A program made the translations under genes and the position numbers. Below the pieces are notes generated by a model, which saw only the letters and a list, made by a program, of their open reading frames with translations, was not told where the DNA came from and ran no database searches. This document shows positions 32,991 through 47,300 of a DNA stretch of 64,000 nucleotides, piece by piece (within the stretch, counting starts at the first letter, position 1; every line of letters starts with the position of its first letter). The DNA lies in contig CAJQUW010011605.1 in NCBI GenBank assembly GCA_907163375.1, positions 434,001 to 498,000 on the forward strand. The letters are read 5' to 3'. This stretch comes from Prostheceraeus crozeri (Eukaryota; Platyhelminthes; Polycladida; Euryleptidae).

Positions 32991-35900
32991 ACACAATTAT
33001 GGTTTGATGACTTTGAAAAAATTCATTTCAGAATGTTGTGGACGAGCGAGAGCTTTGATATATGATTGCCATGCTACGGAATGGTATCAATTATTCTATG
33101 AAAATTGTACTTGTCATCCGAATTCATTTTCGAAAGTTAGGCAGCCGACTGATAATGATGAAATTCAATTTATACATTCTCTCTGATTGGACATGTCTGA
33201 TGAAGAACATGCAGAGCAGTTAGATCATAGAATGTCACAAACAATTGACTCTGATAATCCCAGGGAGTAAACGGAAAATTGCAGGTGCATGGCAGGACAT
33301 CGTAGATCAATACGAGGATGAAAAATATGCTGTTTTTAGAATAACTGCTTTGACTTTTTCAGCATGTCTTCCATCGAGCATCCAACGACAAAATTTACTT
33401 TTGATTCTCAAAGCATTCACAGATGATGTAGTCGCTGCATTTATTTTAAAAGACAGATACTGCGGAATTTCTTAGTTCCATATTTTTCAAATGTGGATAA
33501 TTTTGGAAGCAAATTCACACTCGATTCAATGGCAGTGACTGAGAGCACACATCTTAGAAGCAACACACAAAAATTCGACAATGCTCGCAAAATATTGCAA
33601 ATTTATTCAGTGTTATGATATGCTCCTATCTCTGTAATAGGCCTTCGAAGTTTTTCCACAGAAAGCGTCACTCTGCCTCCTGTACAATTATAGGTATCTG
33701 GAACTCCTTGTATGGGGAATGGTGGCGGACAACCTATCAAGTGCCGGTGCATCTCAAACTGGCCCGCGCGCTACGCATTGCTCACTGCTGATCCACATTT
33801 TTATGTATTCTATAAATATTTCATTTTGCTTGAGTGATTTTCACTTCCAAATAGACACTACTTTGTTGGTGGTGGAAATGAAATTCGTGAAACCCGGGTC
33901 ATTCTTGGTCACGGTGCATTTAGAGGGCGGATTTATTGGTAAACTGTTCATATCAAGCCAACGCTCTTCACTTTTTGAATGACATTTCTCGCTGGAGTTC
34001 CCTAGTTATGAATTATCTACATTGACGTCATGTTTACAGAGATTCATTTTTGTCTGATGAATGATTGTTGAACGATGCAATTTTTAAATATATTTAGACT
34101 GCGTTAACCACCTCAAATATCTTAACTCCTTAATTTTATGTTTTTCATGACAATTTGTAGATGTCTTCATAGTATTATCATAAGATGCCAGAGTTTCAGA
34201 AAGTTTTGCAATCCAAATCCATAGGCCAGAAGGTTACAAATGTCCGGATAATAATGTGCAACTGAGTCATATCTCATGATTTATGTTGGGATGACGTAAC
34301 ATATTTCGCCATAAATCAGCAAAATCCCATTAAGGGCTAACTGGCCGCTGATCCTGGTCTTAGGAAAGGACAGTTTCTGATGTGGATATGAGCTATTGGA
34401 AACACGTGGCTGTGACATCATCCCAGTCGCGGGCACACTGGTCAATGGTATAGACTGCAGCAACGCATTCATGATGCTATCAATTGCTGCAACTTGCAAT
34501 GCATTACCTATTTGTCATAAATCGCATCGTAATGAACTACATGTATTCTAAAATCATCAATGTATGCGGAATCAGTCAAAATTACTCATGTCTACTGAAG
34601 TCAAATTTTACTGATACACTAACGAGGAGATGGTACAGAAGCAAAATGAAACATCAAGGAAATCGGATATCGGCATATTACATACTGCTCGTGATAGTTT
34701 CTTTCGTAGAAAATGCTGAATACAACCTTGAAAGCTTAAGTATAGATTTTCGTTTAAATATTGTGACACGACTCCTTCCTCGACAGTACAAGCCTTGCTT
34801 TCTTTGCATTAACAGCTCTGTGAATGGCACTTAAACAGCTTTGCTAAGGTCAGGGACGCTGGCAGGACTTTAGGACAGGTGTTATAACGATCTGGAGGGT
34901 GGCACTTTGGAGTTGGCTATTCCACGCCATCCAACACCCCATACCCAATATTTCATGTTTCAAACCTATTAGGGTTTATACAAGCCCACCAAAAGATGCA
35001 GACGGATAATTATTCCATGTTCATCGAGCAACAACTATTACCGGTAGGCTATGCATGAGTACATGAGTGCGTTAATAATCAGATGAGTAATCAGATGAGG
35101 AAGAATTACTTTGTTGCCAAATTTCGCCAAAGTCTTGCATATTAACGACAAGTTAAATTTTGAAATTTTTACTGCACGGCATAAATGTGCGTGACACACC
35201 TTTACTGCAATATCTACAAGTAAAAAGTCAAATTTTATTCGAACAGGTCTTATGTTAAGCATAACCTCTTCCTCCATGGAAGTGACTTGTAATTATCTAG
35301 TGGAAAAGAACTTCTATTGTTTTGCTTTTCCAGTATGAAAAAATACCGATATATCATGTATCTTTAAAATTTCAACTATAGGATAAATTCAACTATAAAA
35401 CTTGTTCTAAAACAATTACAGGTCTTGAATGAATTGTAGTGGTTCAGGGAAAACAACATGAATTTAGAAATTATCAACACTTAGATATTGTCTATGTGTA
35501 TGCATAGAAAAAGGTGAAAAACAATTCAAATCCCTAACTTGAGGAAGAATCTCGGCACATCATGATATGAGACGACTTCAATAGAATACATACATACCTA
35601 GGCATTTCTAATCATCAGTGGGGGAACAAGCTATTTGGCTAGAAGAAAGTCAATAACAAAGTAGATTACGTTTCTACGATGAAAAAGCGAAAATTTTGAC
35701 AATTTTCACTTAATATCGCTCTTGCTCAGAAAACGAAAAAATTCTAAAGCATAGGTGTTCTAAGGGAGCCGTGTCAACGAATATATTATGCTTTAAAAAG
35801 ATCAAGGAACATGTTACATAACTCCGCACTATGATCACATTTTGGATCTTGGTATATGGTAAGCAAACATGAAATATTTGGAAAAACACAAATTAGCTGT

Positions 35901-38884
35901 CAAAATATGCGCACAAGAATACATTTAAAGTCATGTCGATTTTGCAATAATAGATTTAATAAGTCAAAAATCACAAAAGCATGCAATATTGTGGCATTGG
36001 CAAACACATTCCGAAAAACATTCGCAAATGCTAATTTGCATGTCAGTATATCACTTATAATGATTATACAGGTAGTTAGTTAAACAGACGAGATAATTTG
36101 CTCGCAACATCATCATGATTATACGATTTGTTTGTTAAAAATTTTGTTATCATTTTACAAAGTATCGTGGCTATCTTTATAATTCCCTAAAACACGTAAA
36201 AGCAAATTTATGTGCACCATGATGACTGTACCTCCTGGCCGGCAAACCGTGACCACAATACTGCCGGTTAATGAAATAATACATTTTGGCAATTCGTGAA
36301 GAGGGCACGCATGCAACACCTGCAACACCTGGTTATAGGGCAGGTGTTGCATCTGCAACACTTGCAACACCCTTGCCGGCGTCCCTGGCTAAGTTTCAAG
36401 CTGAAGGAGACAGAATGAAGGTGTGGCGAGATATCGAGGCATGTGGCTTCTGAGGCTATACTTAGATTCTTCTTCCAATTCAATAAAGATTCAAATTGAA
36501 AATTGAATAAGAATACATGATTTCAAGACTGAAGCATGAATAAATGCTGTCGTGCAAAGTGACGTGTCAAGATTACAGAATTCCTTCTTGGTCACAATGA
36601 TGGTTGGCTAATGAAGGCTTTTCTTTGCAATTCTCTTATGAGGCATATATACAAGTACAAGTATACTTGTACGCGATGATAATTCATACATTGATGATCA
36701 TACATCTACTTTTATTATTGACTTTTTGTATATGTGATGTTATTTAAGCCTCACGATTTTCATGAGGTCTTGATAATAAATGTTTTATTAACATTGTCAG
36801 AAGGAGAGAACCAAAAGGGTGCAACCGTTTCTGTGCTTTATATCAGGTACCACTAAGAAATGATTACAAACTGAAAGGCAACTGCATCACATGAGGCCCT
36901 ACTTAGAAAAGGCTCACTCTTCGAAATAAATTAAGTTTCTTTTATACCATCCCACTGAGATCAAGTTGCATCGCGGGAAAATCTCATAAAAATGTGCAAC
37001 TACAAATTAAACTTTTTTCTTAAATTTATGGCTGCGCCTTATCATAAACTATACACCGTTCATGTCCTTCTACAGTGGTCGTTTGTTTATATCCATCGAT
37101 TACCACCATATCTCATAATTTAAAGTAAGGCTTATGTATGCATGTAGTCTAGTTCCAACACAAGAAAAATACCCGCATCGAATTTATCTTATTATTTTTA
37201 GATCTCTTTTGACGCGTGATTAATACATTTATGAAACCAAATGGGTTGTGTGTGTTCACACTGGACTAAAGGCCATGTGAATTGCATCATTTACATTCAC
37301 AATGCTCTGATCTATTGCCTTTAACATTTCCATGAATAAATAGAATGAATTCTCAGCAGACTGGCTCCGTTTGCGCTCAAATAACTTGAGACCTAAACAT
37401 GCCCCGACAGACCTACCTACATGTAGCTCACTTAAGTATGGCTTATGAAATTGTACAACATGCCGAAAAAATGAGGCACAAAGCGATGTACATGTACATA
37501 TGTCCTAAAACTATTTTTTATGGTTAATGATTAATTCTAGCTTAAAGGCCCAAAATAATTGTGCATAATCAACGAAACTTAGCAGAGAATTGCGGAATGA
37601 AAGCAATATGATCCCATTCTAGGTTTTACTATTTCATTTGAAAACAGAGCAATTAATCAACGAAGCTGTTGGACAAGGAGTCCAAATTAACTCAGGTTGC
37701 AAATGAATGTAAATGTTGCTTGCCTCTTTATGACGAAGGTACGTTTTTTGTGGATTACAAATATCTTCACCAGAGTTGATAGCGAAGCCGGACCTGAAGG
37801 CAGGTATCCGGACCGACCCAAAGAATATTTTATCTGATGTGTATTACGTGTATTTTCAAATAAGCATAAATTATGAAAATTTGGTTAAAATTGGTTCAGT
37901 TGACCTCAGAAATGTCACATTCCTAAATCAAATCGATAAACGCTTGGTTAAAAATTATAGATTATCACAAGATAATTATTTAATTTTAAATGTCATATTT
38001 TTCGTATGTCGTTATTGGTGTAATGATTCAGTCATTGCAAAGATATTCTTGATAAGAGAATCTCAAATCGATTAATGCTTTCAGATATTTAGCTTTTCAA
38101 TCGATATTCCTGAGCATATTGCAATGTCGTACGTACGATTTCCAGTCATGTACGTAATATGTATCGACAATCAAAATTCTGGCTATTTTTTGCATGAATT
38201 GATCATCAATTAGGATTATGCTCTCAGACATTTCACCTCACGTTTACCTAAATGGTCCTCATAAATCTACATCTATAGTATATGGATATGCCCTGAGTAT
38301 TTCATTCAATTAATTCAAAGTATTTTTTCGAAGGTTGAAGACCTGGATTGGAAAAGTTTGTCAATATTCGAAGAACATGTCTATAATAGCATCACCCCGA
38401 CTTAAGTTTCTGATTATATTTTTTTAGAAAAGCAGAAGTAAAGCCGATATGAAGCGTAGTGAAGATTAAAGCTTTCATATTAGTAAATATACTTTTGTTT
38501 TCATAGACTAATGATGACAATAGGTCTACTGACCAGGCGAACTTATTCTAGTAGGCCCATGTGAAATATTTCGCGCCAATATGCAAACACAAATGAAGTT
38601 TTCCCTCATTCACTCATCTTCAACTGCCTGTCAAAATTAATAAAAAGTATGTTAAAAATGATTAAAAAAATGTTTCGAACTTACTTGAAAAGAAGGATTA
38701 AAAAAAATCAGTAATTGATTTCAAAAAAATTCTGAGAATAAGCACTATATACAACGCCAAATTCTTATATTTGAATTTGGAAGTCCTTTCAATTTTTAGA
38801 TTCAGTCAGCTGTAGATTTTAATGTGATTGAAAATGTAATATAAAATATAAGCAAATGATTGAAAAGTTATGACAGGTCAGAAG
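32991..38884. other. AT-rich intergenic DNA
   Basis: No gene supported. The only local structure I note is a cluster of GCAACACCT/AGGTGTTGC words at about 36308-36372, which forms a short imperfect palindrome. The 100- to 117-codon frames here have compositions expected of chance and no motif. Confidence 0.55.
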
Positions 38885-39968
38885 CAGGGGCGTAGCCACC
38901 AGGGCCATGCCCCCCCCAAACGTTTAAGTAGTGTTGAAAAGGACATTTTTAATCTGAATTTTAAAATATATTCTTAACAATTCTCGTCGCACATCGACAT
39001 TTATTCTATTTGAAGTACTGCCAACTGACTTAGAGGTGCGACTTTCCTCATCTTTGTTAATGCAATTACATCCAGATTTGTCATCGAAGAAACATGTAGA
39101 ACAAGTCAAATGACATGATTCATCAAAAGTTTGTCTGAAGCAGTGTATAGATTCTGCACACGTATTATCAATATTTCAAATCATAACTTAAATAGCTCGG
39201 GTGTATTTTTGGTTGTACGCTTGTCGGTTACAGTGTATATAAACTAATATTTAAATTTACCCAAAGACAATAAGTGATCAACCGTCTTTGAGTTTAGTAA
39301 AGTTTATAGTCTAAATCGAACGATATGCGTCTTTTTTCCATCAAATTTAGCAATGGGACTAAGAACGTTACAAAGAACTGAATGTTTTATAATATAATTT
39401 ACCTCCATAAACGTGTAGGCGCACATCTTTGTAATGTTCCTAAGTTATTCAGTTCTACCTCTAGCAGAAGCCAATCGGAAAATATTAAAAAACTATCATG
39501 TAAAAATATGGAAGAGCTATAATCGAATTTTTATCGCAAAAAATATATTGAAATATTGAGAGCGATTATGCATATTGGTTGACTTGATGTTTATCGAAAG
39601 AGGCATTTCAATTTTTCACTTAACATTACTATATAATTCCTTGAACAAGATTCGGCCTTTTGATTATTTATTCATATACAAACCAGGGTATAGAAACATT
39701 CATCTAATAATTTTGGATATAACATGTAAATGAGACGCTAAATCATGAAATGAAAATTGTTTTTTATCTAACAGGTATTTCAGATAAGCTTCAGATTCTA
39801 ATACGCTTGCATGTAGTTATACACAGTGTTAAAATGTATATTCCTTAAACGTCAATTAAAATCATAGGAAGTAGGTGCTGTATAATGTAACTAAACACCA
39901 GTTTTAAGAAATGCAGTTCATCAGAACTTTGTCCCCCCCCCCAAAATGATTTTCTGGCAACGCCCCTG
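38885..39968. mobile_element. hAT-type non-autonomous element, 1.08 kb
   Basis: It starts CAGGGGCGTAGCCA and ends TGGCAACGCCCCTG, with an exact 8-base duplication GTCAGAAG at 38877-38884 and 39969-39976. CAGGGGCGT ends with 8-base duplications are typical of the hAT superfamily. Runs of C lie just inside both ends (about 38910 and 39932). The interior is AT-rich, with only a short minus-strand frame (39109-38924: TCSTCFFDDKSGCNC) that might be a decayed coding scrap. No transposase remains. Confidence 0.92.
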
Positions 39969-39976
39969 GTCAGAAG

Positions 39977-40598
39977 ATTTATGTTTGACGAGTTGAGTGT
40001 TTACAATTATTAGGAATAGTTAGATTTCAAAAATTGAAGAGGCTTCTTAAATAAAATTTGCAAAATGCATGTTCTAGAGTATGTCTATTTGACTTATTAG
40101 TATATAGACTGTATTTGAAATTCAGTGTATATCACGAATCCTGAAGAGAAAACTTCGATGAAATGGATGAACATTGAATTGCTAATCAAGAAAAAACTTG
40201 ACCCCAGCGCATTTCACGTTGAAAGAAACACCGCAGCTGCATGTGCTAAACAGCATCTGATATCCCCACTTCCAGATGATCGAATAACATCTCATTTTCC
40301 TCAAGTACTATCAAGTTGGAAGGTTCAATGCGCTCCAATACGTACGACGTATCTAAAGCTACTCTAACTTGCTATCTACATGAACATGGACCTGGAGTTG
40401 CCCTATAGCTTCAAAAGTATATGCGAACTGCACGAACTGCCCTTGTCGACTACTCTCCATTGACTTCAAAAGTTGTTTTTACAGAAGCGCACTTGTCACG
40501 TCCATTATCATCATTGTAATTCAATTTAACCTATCAGGTGAGTGTGGTCGTCAGAAGATCAAAGGCAGTTTTGCCGCCAGGACACGCGCTAAGTAGCC
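39977..40598. other. Upstream region of the homeobox gene
   Basis: No gene. This 0.6 kb precedes the TATA box and includes GC-richer sequence from about 40450 on. It is the obvious place for proximal control elements, but I cannot assign individual sites. Confidence 0.45.
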
Positions 40599-40607
40599 TT
40601 ATAAATT
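40599..40607 (+). promoter_or_regulatory. TATA box of the homeobox gene
   Basis: CCTTATAAATTG, about 410 bases before the chosen ATG, at the border between AT-rich DNA and a GC-richer leader. Transcription would start near 40630, giving a leader of about 390 bases. The leader has CGCG and ACGTCACACACAC words. No competing start signal is seen nearer the ATG. Confidence 0.5.
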
Positions 40608-41018
40608 GTACAAAGCCGCATTCAACACTTGATTAGGAAGCTTCGCATTTAAGAAGACGCAAACAGTAACCGCGTGCGGATGTCACACGCGGTTTGCTGT
40701 GGGCCCCTCAACGTCACACACACACGCATCACGACGCATCCGTCGACAACTTAGGGGACGGCGTGACGGCCGATTAGAAGGATTATTGGACAGTCAAAAG
40801 CAAGCGCCGCTTTTTTCGTTGGTTACACCCCACCTAGAGGGGAACATCCCCCCTCGTCGGCACATCCAATTGTCAGCGGGAGATTTGCTTCTTTACCTAC
40901 GCCTCTTGCCTCTCATCCTGCCTCTTGCCTTATTCTCCCTACGCATCGGCATTTGGTTTTTAATTCCCGCCTGACTCGATCGTCGACCATCCTTCAGCGT
41001 CGCTTCTCGGCGAGGCCC

Positions 41019-41787
41019 ATGGCAATGCACATTGGCTACTGTCGGACTGGCTATCCTGATATGACCGCTGCAGCCGCTTACACTGGTTCAAGTCCCGTCT
41101 GCTCTGTTCCTGGTGCTGTTTCAAGCCCGATGGTCGGACCTGCCGAAATGTTCGGCTCTGCCACTACTTCCCAAGCCTCCTACAGTCCTGCCTTCTATCA
41201 TCCCGTTGCGGCAGCTGCCGTAGCTAGTGCCCCTGGATCCGGACACCCTTCCCACAACTCAGTCTTCTTTCAGGCGCCTACTGCCAGTGTGGCCAGTGTT
41301 GCGCATTCTCCTGTGGGTCATCCACACGTTACCAGTCCTCACAGCGCTGCCCACAGCTACAGCGCAGGCTATTCGCCGGTGATGGGCAGCAGTGACTACC
41401 ACGGCAATGGTTACAAAGTCATGGCAGCGGCAGCCGCCGCCGCCGGCAACTTCCTCGGCCTCCCTCCTCCACCCTCCGGTCAGGGCTTTGCAGCCCGGTC
41501 GAGCATCAACGGTGGAGTGCCTCCAGTCCGAGTGACTGACTGTAAAGAAGAATACCCTCGTCCTCCCAACTCTGGCTCTGTGTCCTCAGATCCTGAGTCT
41601 CCTAGCGGACTTGGTCCTCATACCCCTACTTATGGGGCTGCTAACGGGAGTGGGGGAAGCTCGGGAGGGTCAGCCGCTCCGGGATCATTAGTCGGTTCCA
41701 ATGGCAGCTGTGGGACTAATGGTAATTCATCCAATGGTCAAAACCGTCCTCCCGTGTATCCTTGGATGACTCCTAAATCCGCGGCAG
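41019..41787 (+). CDS. Cdx: Homeobox gene, first coding exon (caudal/Cdx-like)
   Basis: A sequence-specific transcription factor of the Antennapedia superclass; only its N-terminal 256 codons and one base are present. The ATG at 41019 (GGCCCATGG, good context) gives MAMHIGYCRTGYPDMTAAAA; the frame is open upstream but without ATG. The sequence is Ser, Ala, Gly and Pro rich, with seven alanines at residues 136-142, a SSDPESPSG stretch, a Gly/Ser run and YPWM at 247-250, the motif that contacts PBC cofactors. The exon ends SAAG in phase 1 at a perfect donor (CAG|GTAAGA). Cdx proteins read GKTRTKDKYR just there, and central Hox proteins start MSSYFVN, which this does not; hence caudal/Cdx is the best call. 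YPWM instead of a DWM/EWM hexapeptide is unusual for Cdx, so another Hox or ParaHox class stays possible. The gene call is firm; the class about 60 percent. Confidence 0.85.
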
Positions 41788-44223
41788 GTAAGAACAATAT
41801 CGATAAAGGCATCAATATGTCCTTCAAAGTCTTCTATGATTTTTTCACATTGTAACAGCTATTTTTTGTATGACAAATCTCGGACTTAATTGTATTATGA
41901 AGCATTGATTCTACGAGGTGATGAGAAATTTCTCTTTTTTTTAAATTTCACTCATTTTATTGTCGGATTCCATAGATATTATCAATGAAATTCATTATGA
42001 GGTATTCTTGTATGGATAAGGGATCATAAAATTTATTGTTGGTGCACTTGAAAAACTGAAAGTAGAAGTTTCAATGCAGTCAATTCAGTCTACAATGCTT
42101 TCCAACGTAAAAATAAACCTCACATTCAATGCTTTTATTGTTTATGCAAATCTACTTTTCCATCCACTTCAATGAAATCTCACAGATTAGCAGCGGAAGC
42201 AAAATTTTTGAAGACTGAGCGGAATTCGATGAATGAGACTGAAATTGTAAAAAACACACTATTTCATATTACCTTTCGCTGACCTATATAGTTACAAGAT
42301 AATTTCTTATATGATGGATCACTTTGCTTATTTGTCAATTTTCATTTCATTAGTGTGCCCTTCACCGATGATCAAAGAAGTAGCCTATACATGTATATTA
42401 AAGAGATCTGAAAATATGAGTTTTGAGGCCCTGGACACGCCTTAGCACCATTATACGTCTTAATGAGGATAAATGCAGCAATAAAGCTCCTGAAAAGTCA
42501 TGCAATTTGATCAAGTACATCACAATTGCGATTCTGCACCATAGTATAATCAGTCGCGTGGTGAGCATTCGAGAAGAATAGCATCCATAATTTGCTTGTT
42601 AATTCAATGATGAAAATCGTGTTTGAAAAATCAATTCTGATTTTGAATCATATTTTAAATATAATTTCAACACAAAGGTGAACGTGAAATGTAAAAAAGC
42701 CCTAAACTTGTGCGATGTTTTTAAATTACGAATGCTTATGTGATTTTATATTGTACATTTTACGATACGTGGATTTTCCAGTACAATGAAGGTTCGTTCC
42801 GTTCAGATAGCTCGGCGCACTTCTCGCTGCCTTTTCATCTTGCTGAGTGAAACAGGGCCATCCTATTTCATTCAACAAGACATTCCACCACTTTCAATAG
42901 CCATTGCACCTAACACACGAGTATTAAAAGACGCTCTATAGAACTGGCCGCTGTAAGTGATATTTTTTGACAATGCGCATTTGTACACATCACAAACTGC
43001 TCAATGTGTCATAAAAGAAGTACATACTTGCAGCCTAACGTCGATGCGCGAGGCTACATAATATCAATTACATATACAGTACTTAAACCATTGCAAACTC
43101 ACATGTGCGAACTCACAATGCGGGTACCGGCATAGAATTAGCTTATCAAAGAACATTTTCAGGAATAATGCAGTTTAAATAAGTTGAAAAAGGAAATTTC
43201 ACGAAGTTCTCACATTGGTTTTATATCTAAACTAAATGCATGTTGTTCATTCAATTAGCGCAAAGAGTTACAGTCTACTAGTACTATGTCTTCTATCCCC
43301 CCCTCCCCCACCGCCTTGAATCTGCGTCAGATTTGGAGCAGGCGATAGCTACTGCTGTCACAACCTAAAAATATAATGTGATCCGTGAAATTAGATAGGC
43401 CTAAGCGCAACATCGTACAAATTGCATGGAGACGACATTGAGTAGCTTAAAAGAGATAGATGCTATTCCCTCAGTTTCTTACATGTCTTAACTTAACAAG
43501 TGCACATACCATACAGACTAATTTACTGATTGAATAAGTAAATCATGAATCAGAGACGATTGTGCGGAATATAATTCCTTCTAGTTCATGATTAGGCGTG
43601 TATGGTGTACCATAGCTATTTGTTATTTGAAACCCACGATTTCTGTCACGGTTCTGAGGGCCCTACATTTTGTAGTCGATGTTTGAATAAATCAGTATCA
43701 ACTTGCAAAAGCCCAGAATAGTGTGTTGGTGACTATAGTCATGCACCTCATTCAGTCGTGGGTGTGATCAGCAAGCATCACTTTCACTTAACATTGCTGC
43801 ACTTAACAATGCTCATAGTAGTTCTCCAATAAAGTGGTGTGTGTGTGTGTGTTTATCCGGTTGACAATTTTGAAAATCCCTAGGATAAGCTACAAACTAT
43901 GCTTATTTATAGCTGAAAACGGACTAGGATGATTTTGAAAGGAATCTGGAAATTTAGTTTGAGCAGAAGTCAGCTAGAAAGCTTAGCAAGTGCCCTATTC
44001 ACAAGGCCGGAACTGCGATGCAAAAAGCATTGAAGAAGGCTCATGTCATATCATTGTTGTTCTGCACACCAAACATTGACATAATGAACCAGATATGCAT
44101 CGAGTAGCTCTATCGCTGAGGAGACAGCAAAACTACTGTCAAACCAATCGCTATCATGACTCAGCAGCACACTTCAGCGAACAGATGTTGCCGTGTTTGT
44201 GTTATTTATAGATAGTATTGCAC
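41788..44223. other. Start of a long intron (presumed)
   Basis: Begins at the GTAAGA donor of the homeobox exon. It contains no recognisable homeodomain exon and no gene. A (GT)n run lies at about 43838-43855 and a C-run at about 43297-43305. Some of this may hold intronic enhancers, which cannot be recognised without comparison. Confidence 0.5.
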
Positions 44224-44300
44224 AACTGGCCGTGTGGATAAAGCGCTAGCATGCTCTCTAGTTGGCGCGTGTTTGAAACTTGACCAGACGAGTTATTGTT
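44224..44300 (+). repeat. tRNA-derived SINE head
   Basis: CTGGCCGTGTGGATAAAGCG matches the start of many tRNA-derived SINEs, with a polymerase III A box (TGGCCGTGTGG). About 30 bases later GCGCGTGTTTGAAACTTGACC stands where the B box (GGTTCGAATCC) is expected, in degraded form. The stem pairings are too poor for a working tRNA. The body after 44300 is unfamiliar and the 3' end is not defined. Confidence 0.5.
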
Positions 44301-47300
44301 GAGAATAGTCGGAAGAAGGTTGTAGGCGTCCGTTTGGACTCAATTGCAATAATTGATACATTGGTTTATGAAATGCCGCTCTTATTTCTCTCTCCCTTCT
44401 GTCGTCGGGTCTCTAGGTGTTCAGAGAATGCGTGAAGAGCGTTCACAATCTTCTCCTTCTGTAATCTGTAGGTATATAAACATCGCAACGTTTTGATTTC
44501 TAATAAGACATGTCACTGCACTATTATTAGATTCATAAATATCTCTTCGTGTTTCATCCACCGAGATGCTATCGCCTAAAGATTAGTTGTGTATACGGAA
44601 GTGTAAGTTGACGGAGATGACTCTATCCGTCGGTGGGACATTTTTTTAACATGAAATATTGATGATTAGCTGTGATGTTCCGTCTAATTGAATAGTGCCA
44701 GGGTTGCATGATGTTGGAGGAACAGACAAATAGTGTATGACAGGATTTCACTATTGAAGGTCCTATAGCTTCTCGCTGAGGCCACAATTCGCTGTTCGTT
44801 TGAATTCTCAGAGCGTGAGTTAATCTGTCGGCTGCCTCCTGTGATCTCCTGTTTTGGGAGCGCGGTATGAGAGAAATCAGGCCGCTGTTCCCACTTACTA
44901 CCGCGCCGATAAGGTCGTACGTGAATCAAATATTAACGCGCAAACGAGAATTGCATCGGCACGTTGAGCTCGCTTGCCATGTGGAGTCAGGACAGAGTCG
45001 GATCTCAGCTTTCATCGGAGAAAGACCGGCAGAAGTCGGCACTTTGAAGACAGCCGTGGTTTACCCGTTCACTGCTCTCGTCTTCCTGGGCCAGACAGAT
45101 CGACTAGGTGCCTCTCAGAGTCTATCCTGAGATTCCTCAAAGCTTCAGAGTTGCCAGACAAGGACGGACATTGAGGTTGGCAAGATACGAGTAGACTAGG
45201 CGAGGGTGGAGACAAGAAGGTGACAGCACTTGGCAGCAATCTTCAAATATTGATGGATGTCGGTGCAAAGGCCACCTGCTACAGGAACCATTCACCATTC
45301 CACGCAAACACAGTTCTCATCAACCCAGGATGTTGCTAGATTTAGACCCTGATTCTGCCACAGAGTTGGATAGGAATCGGATAGCTGAGACTATAACCCT
45401 GCCCTGGCCACGCCTCACAGTGCACCAATCCACAGCCAACCCGGGCCCTTCCTCACAGAACGTCAGTCCACGGCCCATTCCACAACTCTCCTAAGACGTC
45501 GGTCCTTTTCACCAGCCCTTTGACGACCCACCTCTCCTTAAAAGATGTCAGTCCCTTCCTCACAGGGCGTATGACCACGGCCCATTGTGGCCATCCTCAC
45601 AGGAATCCTGTCCACCGTCAAGTCCCGGCCTCCTTACCTGTCTACGCCCTGACCTGATTCTCAAGCCTTCAAAGGTCCACTGCTACATAATTTCAGTGTT
45701 CTCTGCCTGACTCATTTTCACTACGTGCCTGATGTATTTTTAATGTCTCATATATTTATTACATTTACATCTAGTTGTTAAACATAAGAAAAAAATTTCA
45801 ATTTCAATCTTTTTATTTCAATGAGACATATGCATGTGACATATAAAACAAATGGAGAAATCGATACTGACATTGCCGACTGACCAGTAGGCTGACTGGT
45901 AGACCATGTAGGCTACACTATACTTCACACTATTTACTACCTTCTGCTTATTTCTTATCAACGATATCAAAGCCTGCTTAGCAAGCTTTCCATACAAATG
46001 AAATATTCCGGGAAAGTGGGTCTTTAACAAGTTCATCGCGATTCAGAGGAAATTCGGAGCATGGCATCCGTCCAATAATCATGGTAAAGATATCGATCGT
46101 TTGGTCACTGTATGTTCGATAAGATAAGCCTATCAAGCGGATGACTTTGAGATTCAATTGTCTCGAATTCATGCGTGAGAAAGTGTGGTATTTTCAATAA
46201 GCTACAGGAAAATTATGAAGCTGAAGAATGAATACCGAAACGTTTTAGTTGCAGTAATAACATATTCTATCATTAAAATTGAGTGCAGTTTAAAACCTAT
46301 GAAGAAAATTGTGCTTGCGAGTAATTTGCAGTGACATCCCAGACATCATAATATGGACACAACGACTGGGTCTTAGGGTGCTTCAGTTTGCTGTACATTG
46401 CAATTGAGCATTGAGTGGAGGAGTATCAATGAAACTAACAATATATTTTTTAAACTGAATGAGTGACAGTAGGAGAGGATGATAGACAAATAGCCTATAC
46501 AGACGAATCCTTCATATGAATCTGGAATATAAGAAAGATTCATAAGAATATATCTAAATAGAAAAATTAAATTAAAAACGTTCTTTTAATGTCTCTGTCT
46601 CACTCATATTCTTCAATCATTTCCTTTATAATTGATGCGTCATTCACTGTTTTAAAAAACAGATGGCTTCATATGCATTCGGCGCAACTCAGTTGCATAC
46701 CTCTGTCACAGCATAAACACGGAAGTAGAGATGTCTATTGTTCAGAAGTTAGGATCGTTGCGGCGCCATCAAATGTACCTTTAGAAGCGTTAACAGATCC
46801 ATTTCTGTCACAATGGTGGTTTGTTATTGAATTCATTGTCAAATGCTTTTGTTTTCAATTGAAAGAGTCGCTTATTATGTTTTGAGAATTAATGGTCATG
46901 TAGCTATTAGTCAGAATCTGATTCAACAGCAGAATAAAGTGCTTATGAATATTTTGAAGAAAAGCGAAACAATTAGAAAACGCAATTTAATCGTTGAATC
47001 TTTGTCATTATTTTGTTGAAGTATTATTGTTTCATTTTGATATCATGACAAGAACTGAATGCTAATTTGTTTCATTATTTGTCGTTAGAGTTTTTTTTTA
47101 TAGACAAATGGAAGTTTCCTAAGTCTCTCTAATCAACAACATGTAGTAAATTACGCAATACACATATAATTCATACCGCTGAGATGACTTAGTGAAAATG
47201 AATGTTAATTTACATCCTTAAAGATGAGACACATTATGTCTCGCGGCTGCAAAGTCAAGAATCTAATGTCTCAAGTTGTAAACGAAACGTCTAACCGCCC

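Noticed and set aside
32656-33186. 176-codon open frame
   Set aside because: It is generated by the 24-25-base tandem repeat, which lacks stops, and shows no domain.
41019-41787. Central-class Hox gene (Hox5-8)
   Set aside because: YPWM fits, but the expected MSSYFVN-type N-terminus is absent and the exon end fits Cdx better; kept as an alternative only.
44224-44300. Functional tRNA gene
   Set aside because: A and B boxes are present in degraded form, but the acceptor and anticodon stems do not pair properly.
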